Assembly (NCBI GenBank): GCA_023055355.1 | Contig: JALJCS010000004.1 | Location: forward strand, 32,797,744-32,861,743 | Length of the DNA: 64,000 nt | From: Agelaius tricolor | Taxonomy: Eukaryota > Chordata > Aves > Passeriformes > Icteridae | Reading direction: 5' to 3' | Program-made: the position numbers and the translations under genes | Notes under the pieces: generated by a model | Seen by the model: the letters and a program-made list of their open reading frames with translations, nothing else | What the model was told of the DNA's origin: nothing | Database searches by the model: none | In this document: piece after piece, positions 10,801-22,099 of the stretch | Position numbering within the stretch: position 1 is the stretch's first letter | Layout: every line of letters begins with the position of its first letter

Positions 10801-13800
10801 GTTTAGTACAGCCTTTGATTACCTTAGAGTATTCTTTCCCTGTGATGTTTGCATCTCTTCAGACAGTATGCTGTGCTTCAGCCTCAGTATTGGTTTTATA
10901 GTCTCATTTCCTTACGGCATATACATGATGTGTTCTATTTGCCAGACATCCCCCATCCATTTCTCCCCTCGCCTTACAAGCAGTCTTGTAATTTCATTTC
11001 TGTAATTGTACACAAATTTGGCAAGGAATAGAATTGTAATCTGTTCCCTACATGCCTGATGAAAAGGGACAGCTGAATGGAGAAAAGAAGCAGAAATTAA
11101 TGCCTTTAGGTAAACAGACAGCCCCTTGAGCTTACCTGTATGTTTAGCTCAAAGAAAAAGAGCATGAGCATGGTAAGAAACTAGAATACTTCAGTTATAT
11201 GAGTGTTTTCTTGGAACTTTTTCTCTTTCATAGCAAAGTGAGATCCCAGAACTTTTTTATTTTGATCTTCCTCTCCAGATTTGAGTCAGTTCTGCAGTAC
11301 CCTTTTCCAGACCCCTCTCTAGGTCAGGAAAAGGGTATTGAAATTTTAATATGAATCTTCCCCAAACTTATTTGGAAACTCTTCTTCCATTTCCTCATCT
11401 TTTATAAAGACACTCGCTGGGGAAAAAATTATACCACTAGACTAAACTTCCTCAGGTTTCTCAGTTAACCATACAAGGAAACTGAGTGCAAATGTGATAA
11501 CAAGGACATAGCCTAAAAAGGTACCTCAGCAGCAGTTAATGTGATTTTTCTGAAATTCTCGGTTCCAATGAATTTAAGCTGCCTTTAGGTCTGTTGTAGC
11601 TTCTTTCCTAAAATGCTTGCACGTTTTTTTAGCATGGTCTGCAGTTAGAATGCTGGGATCCGAGGTATGTGCTACAGGAATAGGTTCCCAAGGCTTCTTT
11701 GTCTTCTAGTTCTAGCCCTACATATATTTTCAACAGAGAATCTGGCCCATTATTACTATTGATGAAAAGAGAGGGGGAGATGATTCTACTCTGTCACCTG
11801 GTTGGGTTGAATAGTTACAATAAATTTGTGGGGCTTTTCACTAAGGTAAGATACTATCAATAGGGAAGTAAGCTGTAGTAACCCTTTATGCACTAAATAG
11901 GATTAGGTGGAGCTCTTTAAAAGCTTAATCTATTGACTCATCTCTTAGGAGGAGGAGGAGGAGGAGGAGGAGGAGGAGAAGGAGAAAAGGTAAAGCTCAA
12001 ACTTACTTTTTCTCATGACACAAGATAAGACGTGTCAGAAAAAATCTTGAAATTGTCTTCAAGATGTAGTACTCAAATAATATAAATAACAGTATTGGTA
12101 TCATTAAAAGCGTTGCTGGATTTTTACCATTCTTGGTTTCTTTTGAATAACCTTGCCAGAGACCAGTACAGAAAAATGTACAAGGCTTAAATTCAGATTA
12201 TTTCCAGTGGATAAACAGAGGAATTAATGTTTAATCTTTGCACAAAGGTGTTTTTGAGGTCAACACTGAAACACTTCTGGGATGGTTTAAGTCTCTGTAA
12301 GGCACTGTGATATTCTGAGGTAACATCAGGAAAGAGCTGTAGGCCTTTTGATGATAACAAAGTATTTATGTAATAATAATCAATCCTCTGATCAAAATGT
12401 TTCTAAATTTTCAAGGAAAATATTTTGAACCATATTTTGCAGGAAGACACTATGAATACTAGGAACAGAAATCAACACCAAATCTGAGGACTCTTATCCA
12501 TATTGGTGGTACCAATTGGTGTTACCAAGCATTCCCGCTGCCAGCTTTTAGGTTTGACAGATACTATTTTGTTTGGGGTCCAGTCAGTTCCACTTGTGAT
12601 TTCCACTCTCCATTGGTTTGGAGAGTCAATAGTTTGAGAGGTAGCACACAGCTTAACTCATTGCCATTTAGTATTGCCTGTTGAAAATTCCCTGCAATAA
12701 TGGAAACCTTCTGTGTTGGAAAAAGGCAGATGTCTAAACTGTAATATTACATTATATACTTTCGAAGCATTTTTCAAAAATTAATCCTTAAGAGAGGCTA
12801 AAAATGGCTAAATGTTCAAATTCATTAGAATTCTTTAGTGGAATGGTACTTAACAGTTCAAGCTTAAAAAATGTTGATTTTGAGTAAGTATCTAATGTAG
12901 CTTTTATAATTAAGTAACAACAAAAATTAATATTCCTTCCTGATTTAGAAATTATTTGAAGGTGAAAATGAAAATATCTGTTTGTTTAGGTTTGTTCTGC
13001 TGTTTCATCTGTTGCAGAAGCCCAAGTAGTTAGGGCAAGGTGTAGTTGTTAAAATAACAGAAGTTACTTTTACCCTCCTGTGACCTCTGTCACTTTGAAT
13101 ATCATATTTTTATGTTGTGTTTCTCAAAAAGAGCTGCACAGAATCTGCTTGGTTGGGTTCAGATACATACTGCCTTTGTGATTGTACAGTATGTTGACTT
13201 CTGAATACTTTCTGAATGTGATGGTAGGTGCTTATAGTCCTTTCAGGTAACTATAAAAACAAGCACAACTTCCTGTGATATTTCTATGCAGGGCAGCCCA
13301 GAGTCTTCCAAAATCTCTGCGAGACTGCTTGAAGAAGCACAGCTAAAAGGTGACACGTTACCACTGCGAGCATACTGCTTTGCAATGGCAGCTGCTCTCA
13401 AGCAGGTATGGTCTCTTTGTTTTCAGTTGTGCCTGGGTCTCTGTAGAGAGATACTCTCTAGTTTTGTTGTAGACAGGTAGTGAAAGGAAGCTAACATGGA
13501 GAAAGCATAACTGTGTAATAGCTTCAAGTATTGGAACTTTTAGTCTCCTGAAATAGTAGGATTATACAAATTGAATATGGAAGTTTCTAAATGCAAACAT
13601 ATGTCTTGAGTATAATGCACACATATTTTGTGATAATACTATCTAGAACATCAAAAAATTATAGAGTTAGGCCAACAGGTTAGGTGTCACCATGGATCTA
13701 GTCCTGCAGATACTGCTACTTAGTGGTAATTTCCATTAAATAGAATTAAGATGATAATTTAAAGTATTTGTACAATCATCTCTTTTAAATGTTTGTCTTG

Positions 13801-16800
13801 GGAGGAAGACTCAAAGGCTTTGATATGTATTTCACTACTGCCAGGGAGGTGGAATTTCTCCACAATATGTTTCTACCTGGGGAAGTTTTGCTTTATCTCA
13901 TATGCCTAAGTACTGGTATGAAGAGGCTCTGACACTGCACAAGGTGAAAAGTGCAGCAGAAGAATAACTATTAGGAAATTCTAAAGTTTGGAATAAAGTT
14001 TGGATTTCCTCTGCCATTAATTTGTGTATGCAGGTTGGGTATGTCATTAACCTTCTCTGTTTCATGTTAAAATAGAAGTCAGAGACACTGGAAGTGCTAT
14101 AAATTTGTTCTTACAAATTTGGATGAATGGAGTAGAATTGTTAAAAGTTTCTGTGCGCTCTGTGGTCTTTTTTGCTCTGTCTGTGTGAATGGAGACACTG
14201 AAAAACAGCATCATTGAAATAAATTTATTCATGTGTACAATGGCACCATAATATTCTTGTTTTGCAAATGGAATAATGCTCCACGTTACATTTAATTGTT
14301 ATTTAAGCTGAATGAATTTTGACAGCACTCTTTGCTGTAAGAAAGATGTTTCTTGATCCCAAGTAACATTGCTTGGTCTAGTAAATGTCAGTGTAACATT
14401 TAATGTCTATTCAAATCAGTTGATGACATAGATACAGTATTGTAAATATGTATGTCCAAAAGGTTAGAAGGGCTGGGCAGGGTAAATACACAGACTAACA
14501 TATGCTGCACTTCATTACTCAGACATGTGTGGAATGGAGCTTGTGTGTAAACCTTCCATCCTTTAGGTGATCTCATGCTCAGTGGTGGTTACATGTGACA
14601 GACCCACACAGTACTAAAGAGCCAGATGACATGGGAACTCCAGCATGGGGTGTTTTGCAGGCTGGGTGCTGTTTGGTGTCTATGGGTCTTGGTAAAGGGG
14701 TTCTACATGTGATTTATTGAAGAATTGTTAAGGACTGTTGTTTTTCTGTCATTGTGCAAGTTTCTGACACATGTGTGACTATATTATTTATGATTCCTTC
14801 CAGAACGATGTAACACAAGCCAAATTTTACTGTTCCCAGATAATGAGAACAGAGAACAAACTATACAATAATCTTAAAGTAAGTATGCTTGCCTTGTATT
14901 AAAATTTTGCAGAGTATGCTACATTGGCCAATAAACTCCCAAGTTCAAAGTAATGTAAGACCAGCCTCTTACTAGCACAGGCATGTGTTTGTAGTGTTGC
15001 TGAGCTTGTTTTTCAGCCAACAGACAATTTCTGTCAGTTGGATGACTTACATTTTGAACTGTTAACAATCTCCACCCACTTTTTAAAATCACTTCCTGCC
15101 ATAGGTGGGAAGGTAAAGTAGTCCAATCCTACATGTGTGAGCATAGACCCATGAACAACTTCTAGCTAAGATTTTTGCTTTCTAGCTCCAAAAGATTTTA
15201 AAAACCCAGCTCTAAGTAAATGCTCTGCCCACTTTAGGCCTCCTTCAGCCCTGCACACTATATCTGCATGTGCACATACAACAATTTTTTTCTTTAGTTG
15301 TGCAGTCTACAGTCTGAGAGAAAGTCTGCATGTGCATGTATAAGTGACCTCTAAACTATGGTAAAAACCACTTTATTCAAGAGCAGGTAGTGCAGCTCCA
15401 TCAGAGGAGCTCTGTCTCAAGCCTCACCCTTCCTTTCCAGGTCCCACCTGGTAAAAAACCCCAAACATTTGAAGAAATTGATCATTCCATCTCTTTCTTT
15501 GCAACGGATGGATTTTTCTCAGTGCACTGTCTGGAAATGAATTTTACTCAGCTTTGCTTCATGTCTTCCTGAAACACTTTTGTAAAAATTTGCATTCTTA
15601 TGATATGTACTGTTTGTGTGGTTTGTTTTTATTTTATTTTTAAGGTCCTTGTCCAGCTCAGATCTGGCTTGCTAAAAGAAGTAATAAATACATTAGAGGC
15701 AGCAGTGGAAGTAGATACACCTCCCTTTGTGAAAAGAACTGAGTTTTCTGAGCAGGTGGTAAGTATACAGTGATGAGAGAAGGTTCATGGTACTGAGCTG
15801 AGCTGTGACAGTGGTGGCTCTCCTACAGGACTTAGGTGCCTGAGTTCACCCTGCTCTAGTTGTTTGGGTTCTGGCGCATGCCGAGGCCAAAGCAGCTGGC
15901 TGGCTTCCTCTGCTCTTGATCAAAACACTTAGCTGTTAGCTTCATTTTTTATTCTGGATCTTGCTTCTAGAAGCTCATGTTTCATCTGAATGTAGGTGAC
16001 CCTTTCCCTGGTGGAGTTAAATGATTTAATCCCTTGCCTCCTATGCTATTTTCATTTCATATGAAATGAGAATAAAGCTTCTGGTAACAGTGATATTGTT
16101 AGGTTGGTGATATATATGAAAGACCTATAATGCTATACAGGAAAGTGTGATAAGGGAAACAGTAGCTTTGCTATTTAACTATATGTTACTTTGAAAACTG
16201 ATTTTTACAGCCTTGAACAATAAGAAGGCTTTCTGCCGAACACATATGAAGCCCTTCTCAGTTTGTCAGCATTTCTGCTGCTTTTCCTGAAGCTTTTTTA
16301 GTATTTAATTTTGGATATGCCTATAAAGCAAGACATTTTAAGACTGTGTTAATAATTAAATACTTAGTCTTTCACTGCTGCATATGAAAAAAATTAATAT
16401 GCAAAATAATAAATATTAGGAGAAGGGGAGGGCCAACCTTTCAAAATATAGCTGATATATATTAACTGCTGTGTTGAAAAGAAATTCTTTAAGCAGCATT
16501 TTATAAAGTCATTGCAATAAACATTGCATGTGTTAGTGTTGTATTTTGACTTTGTTTGGGAAATATTTAGCTGCCAAAAGAAGACTAAGCATTAGTCCTA
16601 GCTGCCCCTTTCTACAAGAGTTTATTGATAATAATATTTTTTAAGGGATTTACCTAACATTTGAGCTCATACTCTTGTGTATGGCAAACAGAACTTCTCG
16701 GTATTCTATAGTCTGAATTTTATGGATTTGTACTGTAGTGTGCATTTACAAAGATACAGCATAATAATTAAAATTGTGCTGATCTGGAAAGTAGATTCCA

Positions 16801-17338
16801 GGAAGCAATTATGTTTCCTGGATTTAAATAGAAAATAATCGTGTTTGTCTGCACTAAGATTGAAAATAGGATTGTACAACTCTGAGGAAGTTTTAAATCT
16901 AATAAACTCTCTTTAATAGATAACCAGTGCCTTTCTACCATTTTGTTGTGATGCATAATGTACTTTTTATAAAATCATCATGTTATGAGTCATTGCCTTA
17001 GCCACCTATCTTACACTGTGTGCTTTTTGGTTTTTTACTATGAGTTATTGCTTTTCTTCAGTGTGGTGGTAGAATAAGAGCTCCACTTGCTGAACTGTAA
17101 TATGTCATTTTCTCTTCCTTAGCTGGCTACAGTCAGGGAAAAGATGGAAGAGAGCCCTGACCTTTCTGTCAAATTAAGAAATATTTATATGAAACTACAA
17201 GCTTCAGGACAGATAACCATGTGCACACTGGAGGACATGCTTTTCCAGATTCCTAGTTCAAAGAAGACCACTGCAAAGGTTTTAAATCAGAAACAATTGG
17301 GCTGTCAGGGTACTAATCCACTTTGGTCAAATCTGTAG
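1738..17338 (+). CDS. PTCD2: PTCD2, complete gene of ten coding exons (378 aa)
   Basis: Pentatricopeptide-repeat domain protein 2, a mitochondrial matrix RNA-binding protein implicated in processing of mitochondrial transcripts such as the cytochrome b region. Coding join: 1738-1843, 4322-4414, 6671-6800, 7569-7686, 9019-9097, 10452-10543, 13292-13405, 14804-14878, 15645-15758, 17123-17338. All nine introns are GT-AG, all phases agree, and the sum is 1137 nt including TAG, giving 378 aa (human about 388). The arginine-rich first 35 residues look like a targeting peptide. [11 protein letters not shown] (37-47), LLHLC, YKL and the exon 5-6 PPR helix pair around residues 158-192 follow the human protein closely. 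The start is the only ATG giving exon 1 the required phase. An ATG at 1661 is in the wrong frame for the splice. Confidence 0.96.
1928..1988. promoter_or_regulatory. Inverted pair of ZNF143/THAP11-like motifs
   Basis: ACTGCAGCTCCCGGCAGGC on the plus strand (1928-1946) and ACTACAGCTCCCGTCAGGC on the minus strand (1988-1970) both resemble the ACTACAnnTCCCAGnAkGC element bound by ZNF143 and THAP11/RONIN at housekeeping promoters. They lie in the CpG island just inside PTCD2 intron 1. The motif match is by eye and binding is inferred. Confidence 0.55.
2105..2472 (-). mobile_element. CR1 LINE 3' fragment
   Basis: Runs from CACAGAATCGG..AATCACATAATGG through the hallmark GGAAGGGACCTTAAATATCATC, ACACCTCCCACTAGACCA and AGTAAAGAATTTCTTC phrases, which is the CR1 3' end read in reverse. 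It is 5'-truncated, as CR1 copies usually are. It begins only about 260 bp past the PTCD2 exon 1 donor, at the edge of the CpG island. Confidence 0.9.
2526..2600 (+). repeat. A-rich (CAAA)n-type simple repeat
   Basis: Poly-A with interspersed C, including several consecutive AAAC units at about 2555-2580, inside PTCD2 intron 1 shortly after the CR1 fragment. Confidence 0.85.
4322..4414 (+). CDS. PTCD2: PTCD2 coding exon 2
   Basis: Follows a pyrimidine-rich acceptor (CTTATGGCAG) and encodes residues 36-66, [19 protein letters not shown] and onward to GNK, the most conserved N-terminal block of the mature protein. Donor AAAG|GTATAC, phase 1. Confidence 0.95.
4415..6670 (+). other. PTCD2 intron 2
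   Basis: AT-rich intron with several T tracts (about 4799-4852). No recognisable repeat or exon. Confidence 0.85.
6671..6800 (+). CDS. PTCD2: PTCD2 coding exon 3
   Basis: Encodes about residues 67-109 ([13 protein letters not shown], then [14 protein letters not shown], ending ELARKIIYR). Acceptor TTATTTTCAG, donor TACAG|GTATTT, phase 2. Helical repeat-like sequence preceding the recognisable PPR unit. Confidence 0.95.
6801..7568 (+). other. PTCD2 intron 3
   Basis: Ordinary intronic sequence with no recognisable element. Confidence 0.85.
7569..7686 (+). CDS. PTCD2: PTCD2 coding exon 4
   Basis: Encodes residues 110-149 ([20 protein letters not shown], ending AVELIKDQ). Acceptor CCCAATAG, donor CAG|GTAATC, phase 0. 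The [15 protein letters not shown] segment is a strong family match. Confidence 0.95.
7687..9018 (+). other. PTCD2 intron 4
   Basis: Ordinary AT-rich intron with no recognisable element. Confidence 0.85.
9019..9097 (+). CDS. PTCD2: PTCD2 coding exon 5
   Basis: Encodes residues 150-175 ([20 protein letters not shown] then KKGHFE). Acceptor CCTCTCCAG, donor GAAA|GTAAGT, phase 1. First helix of the clearest PPR motif. Confidence 0.95.
9163..9196 (+). repeat. (TG)n(TA)n(CA)n microsatellite
   Basis: A short TG run passes into alternating TA, then ACACA, then TA again. The centre is self-complementary and could form a cruciform or slip. Confidence 0.85.
9817..10068 (+). mobile_element. CR1 LINE 3' end
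   Basis: Sense-strand CR1 3' terminus: GGACACAGTCTTAAG, TTGGATATTAGGAAAAAGG, GGTTTGCCAGGGGAGGTGG, ATGTGGCACTTGGTGCCATG, GGACTCGATGATCTTG, ending in the short CR1 terminal repeat GATTCTGTGATT. A 90-residue open frame over it is repeat sequence, not a host exon. Confidence 0.92.
10452..10543 (+). CDS. PTCD2: PTCD2 coding exon 6
   Basis: Encodes residues 176-206 ([20 protein letters not shown], ending AVAICYKL). It completes the PPR helix-turn-helix begun in exon 5. Acceptor TTTTTGATAG, donor CTG|GTAAGT, phase 0. Confidence 0.95.
10544..13291 (+). other. PTCD2 intron 6
   Basis: The longest PTCD2 intron. It holds a GGA trinucleotide repeat at 11948-11984 and nothing else I recognise. Confidence 0.85.
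11948..11984 (+). repeat. (GGA)n trinucleotide repeat
   Basis: About eleven GGA units, pure until a single GAA interruption near the end. Purine-only on the transcribed gene's sense strand. Confidence 0.95.
13292..13405 (+). CDS. PTCD2: PTCD2 coding exon 7
   Basis: Encodes residues 207-244 ([20 protein letters not shown], ending [10 protein letters not shown]), 114 bp, phase 0 at both ends. Acceptor TTTCTATGCAG, donor CAG|GTATGG. Matches the SPESFKI..LREEALLKGE segment recalled from human PTCD2. Confidence 0.95.
13406..14803 (+). other. PTCD2 intron 7
   Basis: No recognisable element. Confidence 0.85.
14804..14878 (+). CDS. PTCD2: PTCD2 coding exon 8
   Basis: Short 75-bp exon for residues 245-269 ([20 protein letters not shown] then YNNLK). 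Acceptor CCTTCCAG, donor AAA|GTAAGT, phase 0 at both ends. Confidence 0.92.
14879..15644 (+). other. PTCD2 intron 8
   Basis: No recognisable element. A short open frame at 15390-15572 has no family resemblance and lies wholly within the intron. Confidence 0.85.
15645..15758 (+). CDS. PTCD2: PTCD2 coding exon 9
   Basis: Encodes residues 270-307 ([20 protein letters not shown], ending [11 protein letters not shown]), 114 bp. Acceptor TTTTTAAG after a T-rich tract, donor GTG|GTAAGT, phase 0. The FVKR..FSE block is conserved in the family. Confidence 0.94.
15759..17122 (+). other. PTCD2 intron 9
   Basis: Contains an 18-bp perfect palindrome at 16052-16069 (half-site TCATTTCAT). Otherwise unremarkable. 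Confidence 0.85.
17123..17338 (+). CDS. PTCD2: PTCD2 coding exon 10 (terminal)
   Basis: Encodes residues 308-378, beginning [20 protein letters not shown] and ending in the stop TAG at 17336-17338. Acceptor CTCTTCCTTAG. The final 40 residues diverge from mammals, as expected for this tail, so the exact C-terminus is less conserved than the rest. Confidence 0.94.
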   Translation: MATVREKMEESPDLSVKLRNIYMKLQASGQITMCTLEDMLFQIPSSKKTTAKVLNQKQLGCQGTNPLWSNL

Positions 17339-17403
17339 TTGGGATAGCTCAGTATTTGATGCCAAACTGAACTGCTGATAGTATCTCTTATAATCCAGTT
17401 TCA

Positions 17404-17409
17404 AATAAA
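17404..17409 (+). other. PTCD2 polyadenylation signal
   Basis: Canonical AATAAA 66 bp after the PTCD2 stop codon, which would give a very short 3' UTR with cleavage near 17420-17430. Other AATAAA hexamers lie further downstream, so longer forms are possible. Confidence 0.65.
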
Positions 17410-17429
17410 ATGTCTTTTCCCTTTTTACA

Positions 17430-20400
17430 CAGTGAGAGTTTTTAAGTTGTTTGTATAAAATTTCATTTTAAATACTGATCATGTAGCTTCCATGTTTCAA
17501 TTTTGATCCTAAAAACAAGCTGCAACAGTGGGTATTTGTGTGTTGTTCAGAAATGGGAGTGATAGAAAGATTTGACTTTTTCCTTAGGCTTTTGTATCAG
17601 AATTTTCCTATGATAAATATTTTGGAAGTGAATGGATGCAAGTGAGCAAAGCAAGCAAAGTGTTACGAGTATCTGACCTGACTTCTGTGGTTCATGAGAA
17701 GAAAATTTGGTCTTCATCAAGTTAAATGTTCTGACTGAAAGGATAGAGGCAGGCAAGAGTCTAGAGCATGGAAGGGCTTGAACTGTTAACTCAGATCTGT
17801 CAATCTCAAGAGAATCAGGGGGAAGCATGCATCTTTTGTTCACTTTAATATCTTTTTCTTCTAAAGAAATATATTAGCATTTTTTTTCCTATCAACTGGG
17901 ATCATGGAAATGCCATGGGAATTAGCGTGGTAACCAAGGGGTTGTTTTCTCACTTGAAGGAGATTCCTGATCAAAAGTCACTCTCAGAGTGAGTGACTGC
18001 ACAAATTGCTTTCTTCTCATTTTCTGGTATTAAGAATCCTAGGATAAGCCAATCTTGATGCAAATTTCCAACTAAGTCATAAAAAGTTTTTTAGAGCAAT
18101 TATGATGACATTTTTAGCTATAATTACACCATCTGCATACTTTACCCTATTTTTGGATTGAAAAAAAAGTACAAAGAAGCCTTTCTTTGTCCAGCTTTAA
18201 TGAATCTAGATCAAATGTGCTGGACTCTAGCATTAAAAAGCTGTTTGTGTCTGTGAGTGCTGTGTACCCAAGAATCTGAACTCACTCACCATCCAGAATA
18301 GAAGGAATTGGAAACAGATATGCCTTGGCTAACATTCATGTGCCTTTGGGTGCCTTTGCATGTGAAGTGATGAACACATTGATAAAAGAACTTGGCAGCC
18401 TTGTGAACTGACAGCTAGGTGGACCTCAGCTTGATACTTGCCAACTTGGGCTGCATTTTCTCTCCTCTACCTTCTGTTTATTTATTTTGTCTCTGCCCCA
18501 CTCAAGCAAAAGTCACGGCTCAGAGTATATTTTCTGTGAATGAATATCTGCATCTGTATCACTGAAGGCATTGAGACACGGAAGAAACAAGAACCCATCC
18601 ATGCTTCAAAACAATGTGGCTTCAGGCAGTGGGATGTTGCCTTCTGAAGCTCTAGCTCTGTAACTTATTTCTTTTGCCACAGTGTGTCTTGTTAATATTT
18701 AAAATGTACAAAAACTGTTACAAAGTAGATGGAATTTCATGCAAGTGGAAAATAATATGAAGTGTGTATCACACTTCTGTGCATTGTGTGTACCCTTTTT
18801 ATGATCGGTGGCATAAAGTACTACATACATTAATCTAAAAACACAGCTATTACTTTTTCTGTAATATTGTGTAGTATGTAATTCCACATGTAGTTTCCTT
18901 TCATTGAAAATTCCTTCAACAGATGTAACCCTTGAGAAGTTCTCAATCTTTTCTCCACAAATAAATTTGATATGATATTTGTAAAGGTTGCTTGCAGTGT
19001 AGCAAGGATTAGTGGTAAAAAAAATTAATTACTGTTCAGTTTACTCTGTTTGTATGGACAGGAAAACTGTCTGGTGTCATCCAGTACAATTGGGACAGCT
19101 GTTCGGTGTTGAAAGTGTATAAATGTCACATTTTTAAAGGCCATCAAAGACAGTTTGACCCATTTAGCTCTGCATAGCAAATAAATAAGGTCAGTTCTGT
19201 TTAATTTCCTAACTTGGCACTTTAAAACTTGTATTAATTGCAAGAAGTTGTAATGTCCTAGGACTGCACATGTGTGCTTGTTAATTCTAATCAGAATTGT
19301 TTAGCTTCCTAACTAAGGCTGTATCCTACCTGCAACTGAAGTAATCATAACCTCTATTAAAATTGTCAAAATATTTGATGTTTTCCATTTTTTTTTTCTC
19401 TTGACTACTTGTTTTCTTGAGGTTCTTGTTTTCTTGGGGTTTATTTGTAAGTTGATTTTTTCTTTAGAGAAATAACATCATTGTCTTGAAAAAAAAGGAG
19501 ATGCACTTAGCTAGCAGTACTTCAGAAGAAAAGGAAAGCAGGGACTTAAGATTAAAGGATAGGTTCAAAGAAACACACACAAAATTCAGACAATTCAAAT
19601 TAGAATATTGACTGTTGCTCTAGAAGTGTTGTAGAAGACTGTTAACATTTTCCCTTAGGGAAAAAAAAAGCTGGGAGGCATAAGGTAGTTCTAATATTTA
19701 TGCAGCTGATTTCCAGCTAAATCTAATTTGTGTCATACAAGTACCAGAGTCTGTTATCTGGGTAATCTTGGATTTGGGTGATTATTTATGGATTCATCTT
19801 TAAGTGCATCAAGATTCACACTGACTTTTGTGTTGAAGAGTCTTCAGTCTGATGCTTAGTTGAGTGTGTTTAGGTGCAGTTGAATCCTGGTATCCCAACA
19901 CCCAGGATCAGGAACCCAAGCTCGTCTAAAGATAAGCAAATACTTAGGGGTTTTGCTGGATTAGAATGGCTGGAATGTCAAGGGCTGAGTTGCTAGACTG
20001 CTCTCATGGAGAAAGCCTCAGAAAATAGGATGAGTAACAATTCCATTGTTGCTGGAATTGATACTCAGTTTTTATCAATGATGAACCTTGAACTCAAAAA
20101 GAAACCAACATTCTCAAAATAATTTTTTTAATTATTTTAAATAATTTTAATTTAATAAATGTATTTATTTGTTTATTCATTTATTTATTTTATTATTTTA
20201 ATTTATTTTTAACAATCTGAAAAAAACCCCAAGGCATTTACATTTCAAAGTGAATTGCTGCAATTTTTTTCTCTAGGCTTCACAGCAAGAGATTCTGTAG
20301 GAAGTGCTGCTTAATGTTTTATGTGTTGTAAGTAGCTATGGTGAGGATCTGAGAGCTCTTTGGGGTATCTTGTGTGGAAAAGGATTGCTCTTTATCATAC

Positions 20401-20864
20401 TCAGATGTTCTTCTTCCAGTAAAATGAAACATGGGTTTTGTGCATCTCCTTGCACTGCAGCAGCCTTTTGGAACAGTGATCCAGGAGACAGCAGGTGGCG
20501 TTTCTTGACCATACTCTCCTGCCAACATTATTTCCAGGGACGGCCTGCAGTGCCACTCGTGTAAGGCTAGAGCAGAGTAAATTGTTTGCCCTATATTTAA
20601 GATGTGCCATCTTAAAATGGAAAACTCAGACAACAGAAAGGTGCCTCGAATTGTTAGTAATTGTTGGTGATGACTGCAAACCTAGAGATTTACAGCACTT
20701 ACTTTGAAATTTACAGCATTTATTGAAATGTGATCTTTGTCAATGATCACAGTACAGTGTGTACAGTATTCTGTGGAAATCCTAATCAAAGACCTGTTAA
20801 TGTTGTTTCTTGTACACCAGTGACAATTGTAAGTTCTTACATTGCTATACCTTTAAGAGAATGT
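17430..20864. other. Intergenic, no gene seen
   Basis: Downstream of PTCD2. AT-rich low-complexity sequence at about 20118-20215 (runs of TTTA/ATTT). Otherwise nothing recognisable. Two frames on opposite strands overlap at 20304-20633 but show no known domain. Confidence 0.7.
20118..20215. repeat. AT-rich low-complexity tract
   Basis: About 100 bp made almost only of A and T, with repeated TTTAT/ATTTA units. Confidence 0.9.
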
Positions 20865-20929
20865 TGAGTTTTAAAAGCATTCTTAATTGAGTTTTAAAAG
20901 CATTCTTAATTGAGTTTTAAAAGCATTCA
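20865..20929 (+). repeat. 23-bp tandem repeat, about 2.8 copies
   Basis: Unit TGAGTTTTAAAAGCATTC followed by TTAAT, repeated head to tail at 20865, 20888 and 20911 (the last copy is partial). The first two copies are identical. Confidence 0.95.
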
Positions 20930-22099
20930 TTTTTACGTTCAAATAGGATCTGGATTGCATGCAGTCTTCAAAGGACTGACATTCCTCTGCGGTAGATGCT
21001 TCTGCATTTCTCCATGTTTGTTGTTTTTCATATTTCTTTCCACAAACATCTTGAGTCTTGGTGAGAAAGGTTCACCTCTTTTGTGCTTCTCTCAAGTTAA
21101 TTTTCTTGTTCAACATGGTAGAAAGGAAGGTGAAAGGGTTAGTCATTGCAGGAGAGCTCAGGAATGTTTTCAGGCCTCAAGAAGAGCATTCACATATTTA
21201 AGGAACCTTCTGAACAAGTTTAAATAACATGAAGCAAAGATTTGTTTGAAGTTTGCAGCAGTATAGAAAGCAGGCAGACCTACCATGCAGAGGTCTAAAG
21301 ATACACAACTTTGTTTTTCTTTTGGGCTTTTTTTCAAGGTTTCTTCAGATTTCCATCCTTCTAAAAATTTTTGATTGTGAAATAAAAGACTTGTTTGCTT
21401 GTTTTTAAATTACATCTGTTGTGGCTCCTTGTCTGCCCTTCTACTGTCACATTCTCCTTAGAATAAGTTTTTAAAAGAAGATGTCATTCAACACCTTCAT
21501 CTTCTGTTTCTTTTAACCTGCTGTTCATTTACAGCACTTTGGACTCAGCAAATGTCTGGTTGCCTACTTGCAGACTACTTTTTAAGTAATTTCATTTTCG
21601 TGTGAATGATAAATTTAAGCAGCAAGATGAACTAGGGAGACTTAAAACTGCTACTGGTACTACTGGTCCAATGCTTTGTAATGTGAAGTATAGTGCTATT
21701 TTCTTACCTATCTCAGCTTGTGCTATTGAAGATGGCTGGCTGTAGACCTTCAGGGGCTTTTGTTGAGTCTTTATGCAGTTGTCTGGATCTCCTAATAATT
21801 CCAGCAGCATGTGCAGTAAAAACTGAGATAGTCTGACTTACCAGCTCTCCAAGCAGAGATGCTGGTCTTTTCCAAGTACAGATGCTCTAACTGTAAACCC
21901 TTGTGTACCATCAAATAAAGTCAGCTTTGAAGTTATTGTGCCATGCAGCAACTCAAAATAAATGAAGGAGCACTGATACTAGAGGGAAATTGGGTTAGGC
22001 ACTATGCACAGAGATGGGTGTATGGGATCAAAGTCAGCTGGGTCTGAACCTTGTATCTGCATGAAGGGTAGAAGCCCTCTGTTAATTAAAGGAGACTCC
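20930..22099. other. Intergenic, no gene seen
   Basis: No recognisable repeat or exon between the tandem repeat and the CR1 element. Confidence 0.65.
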
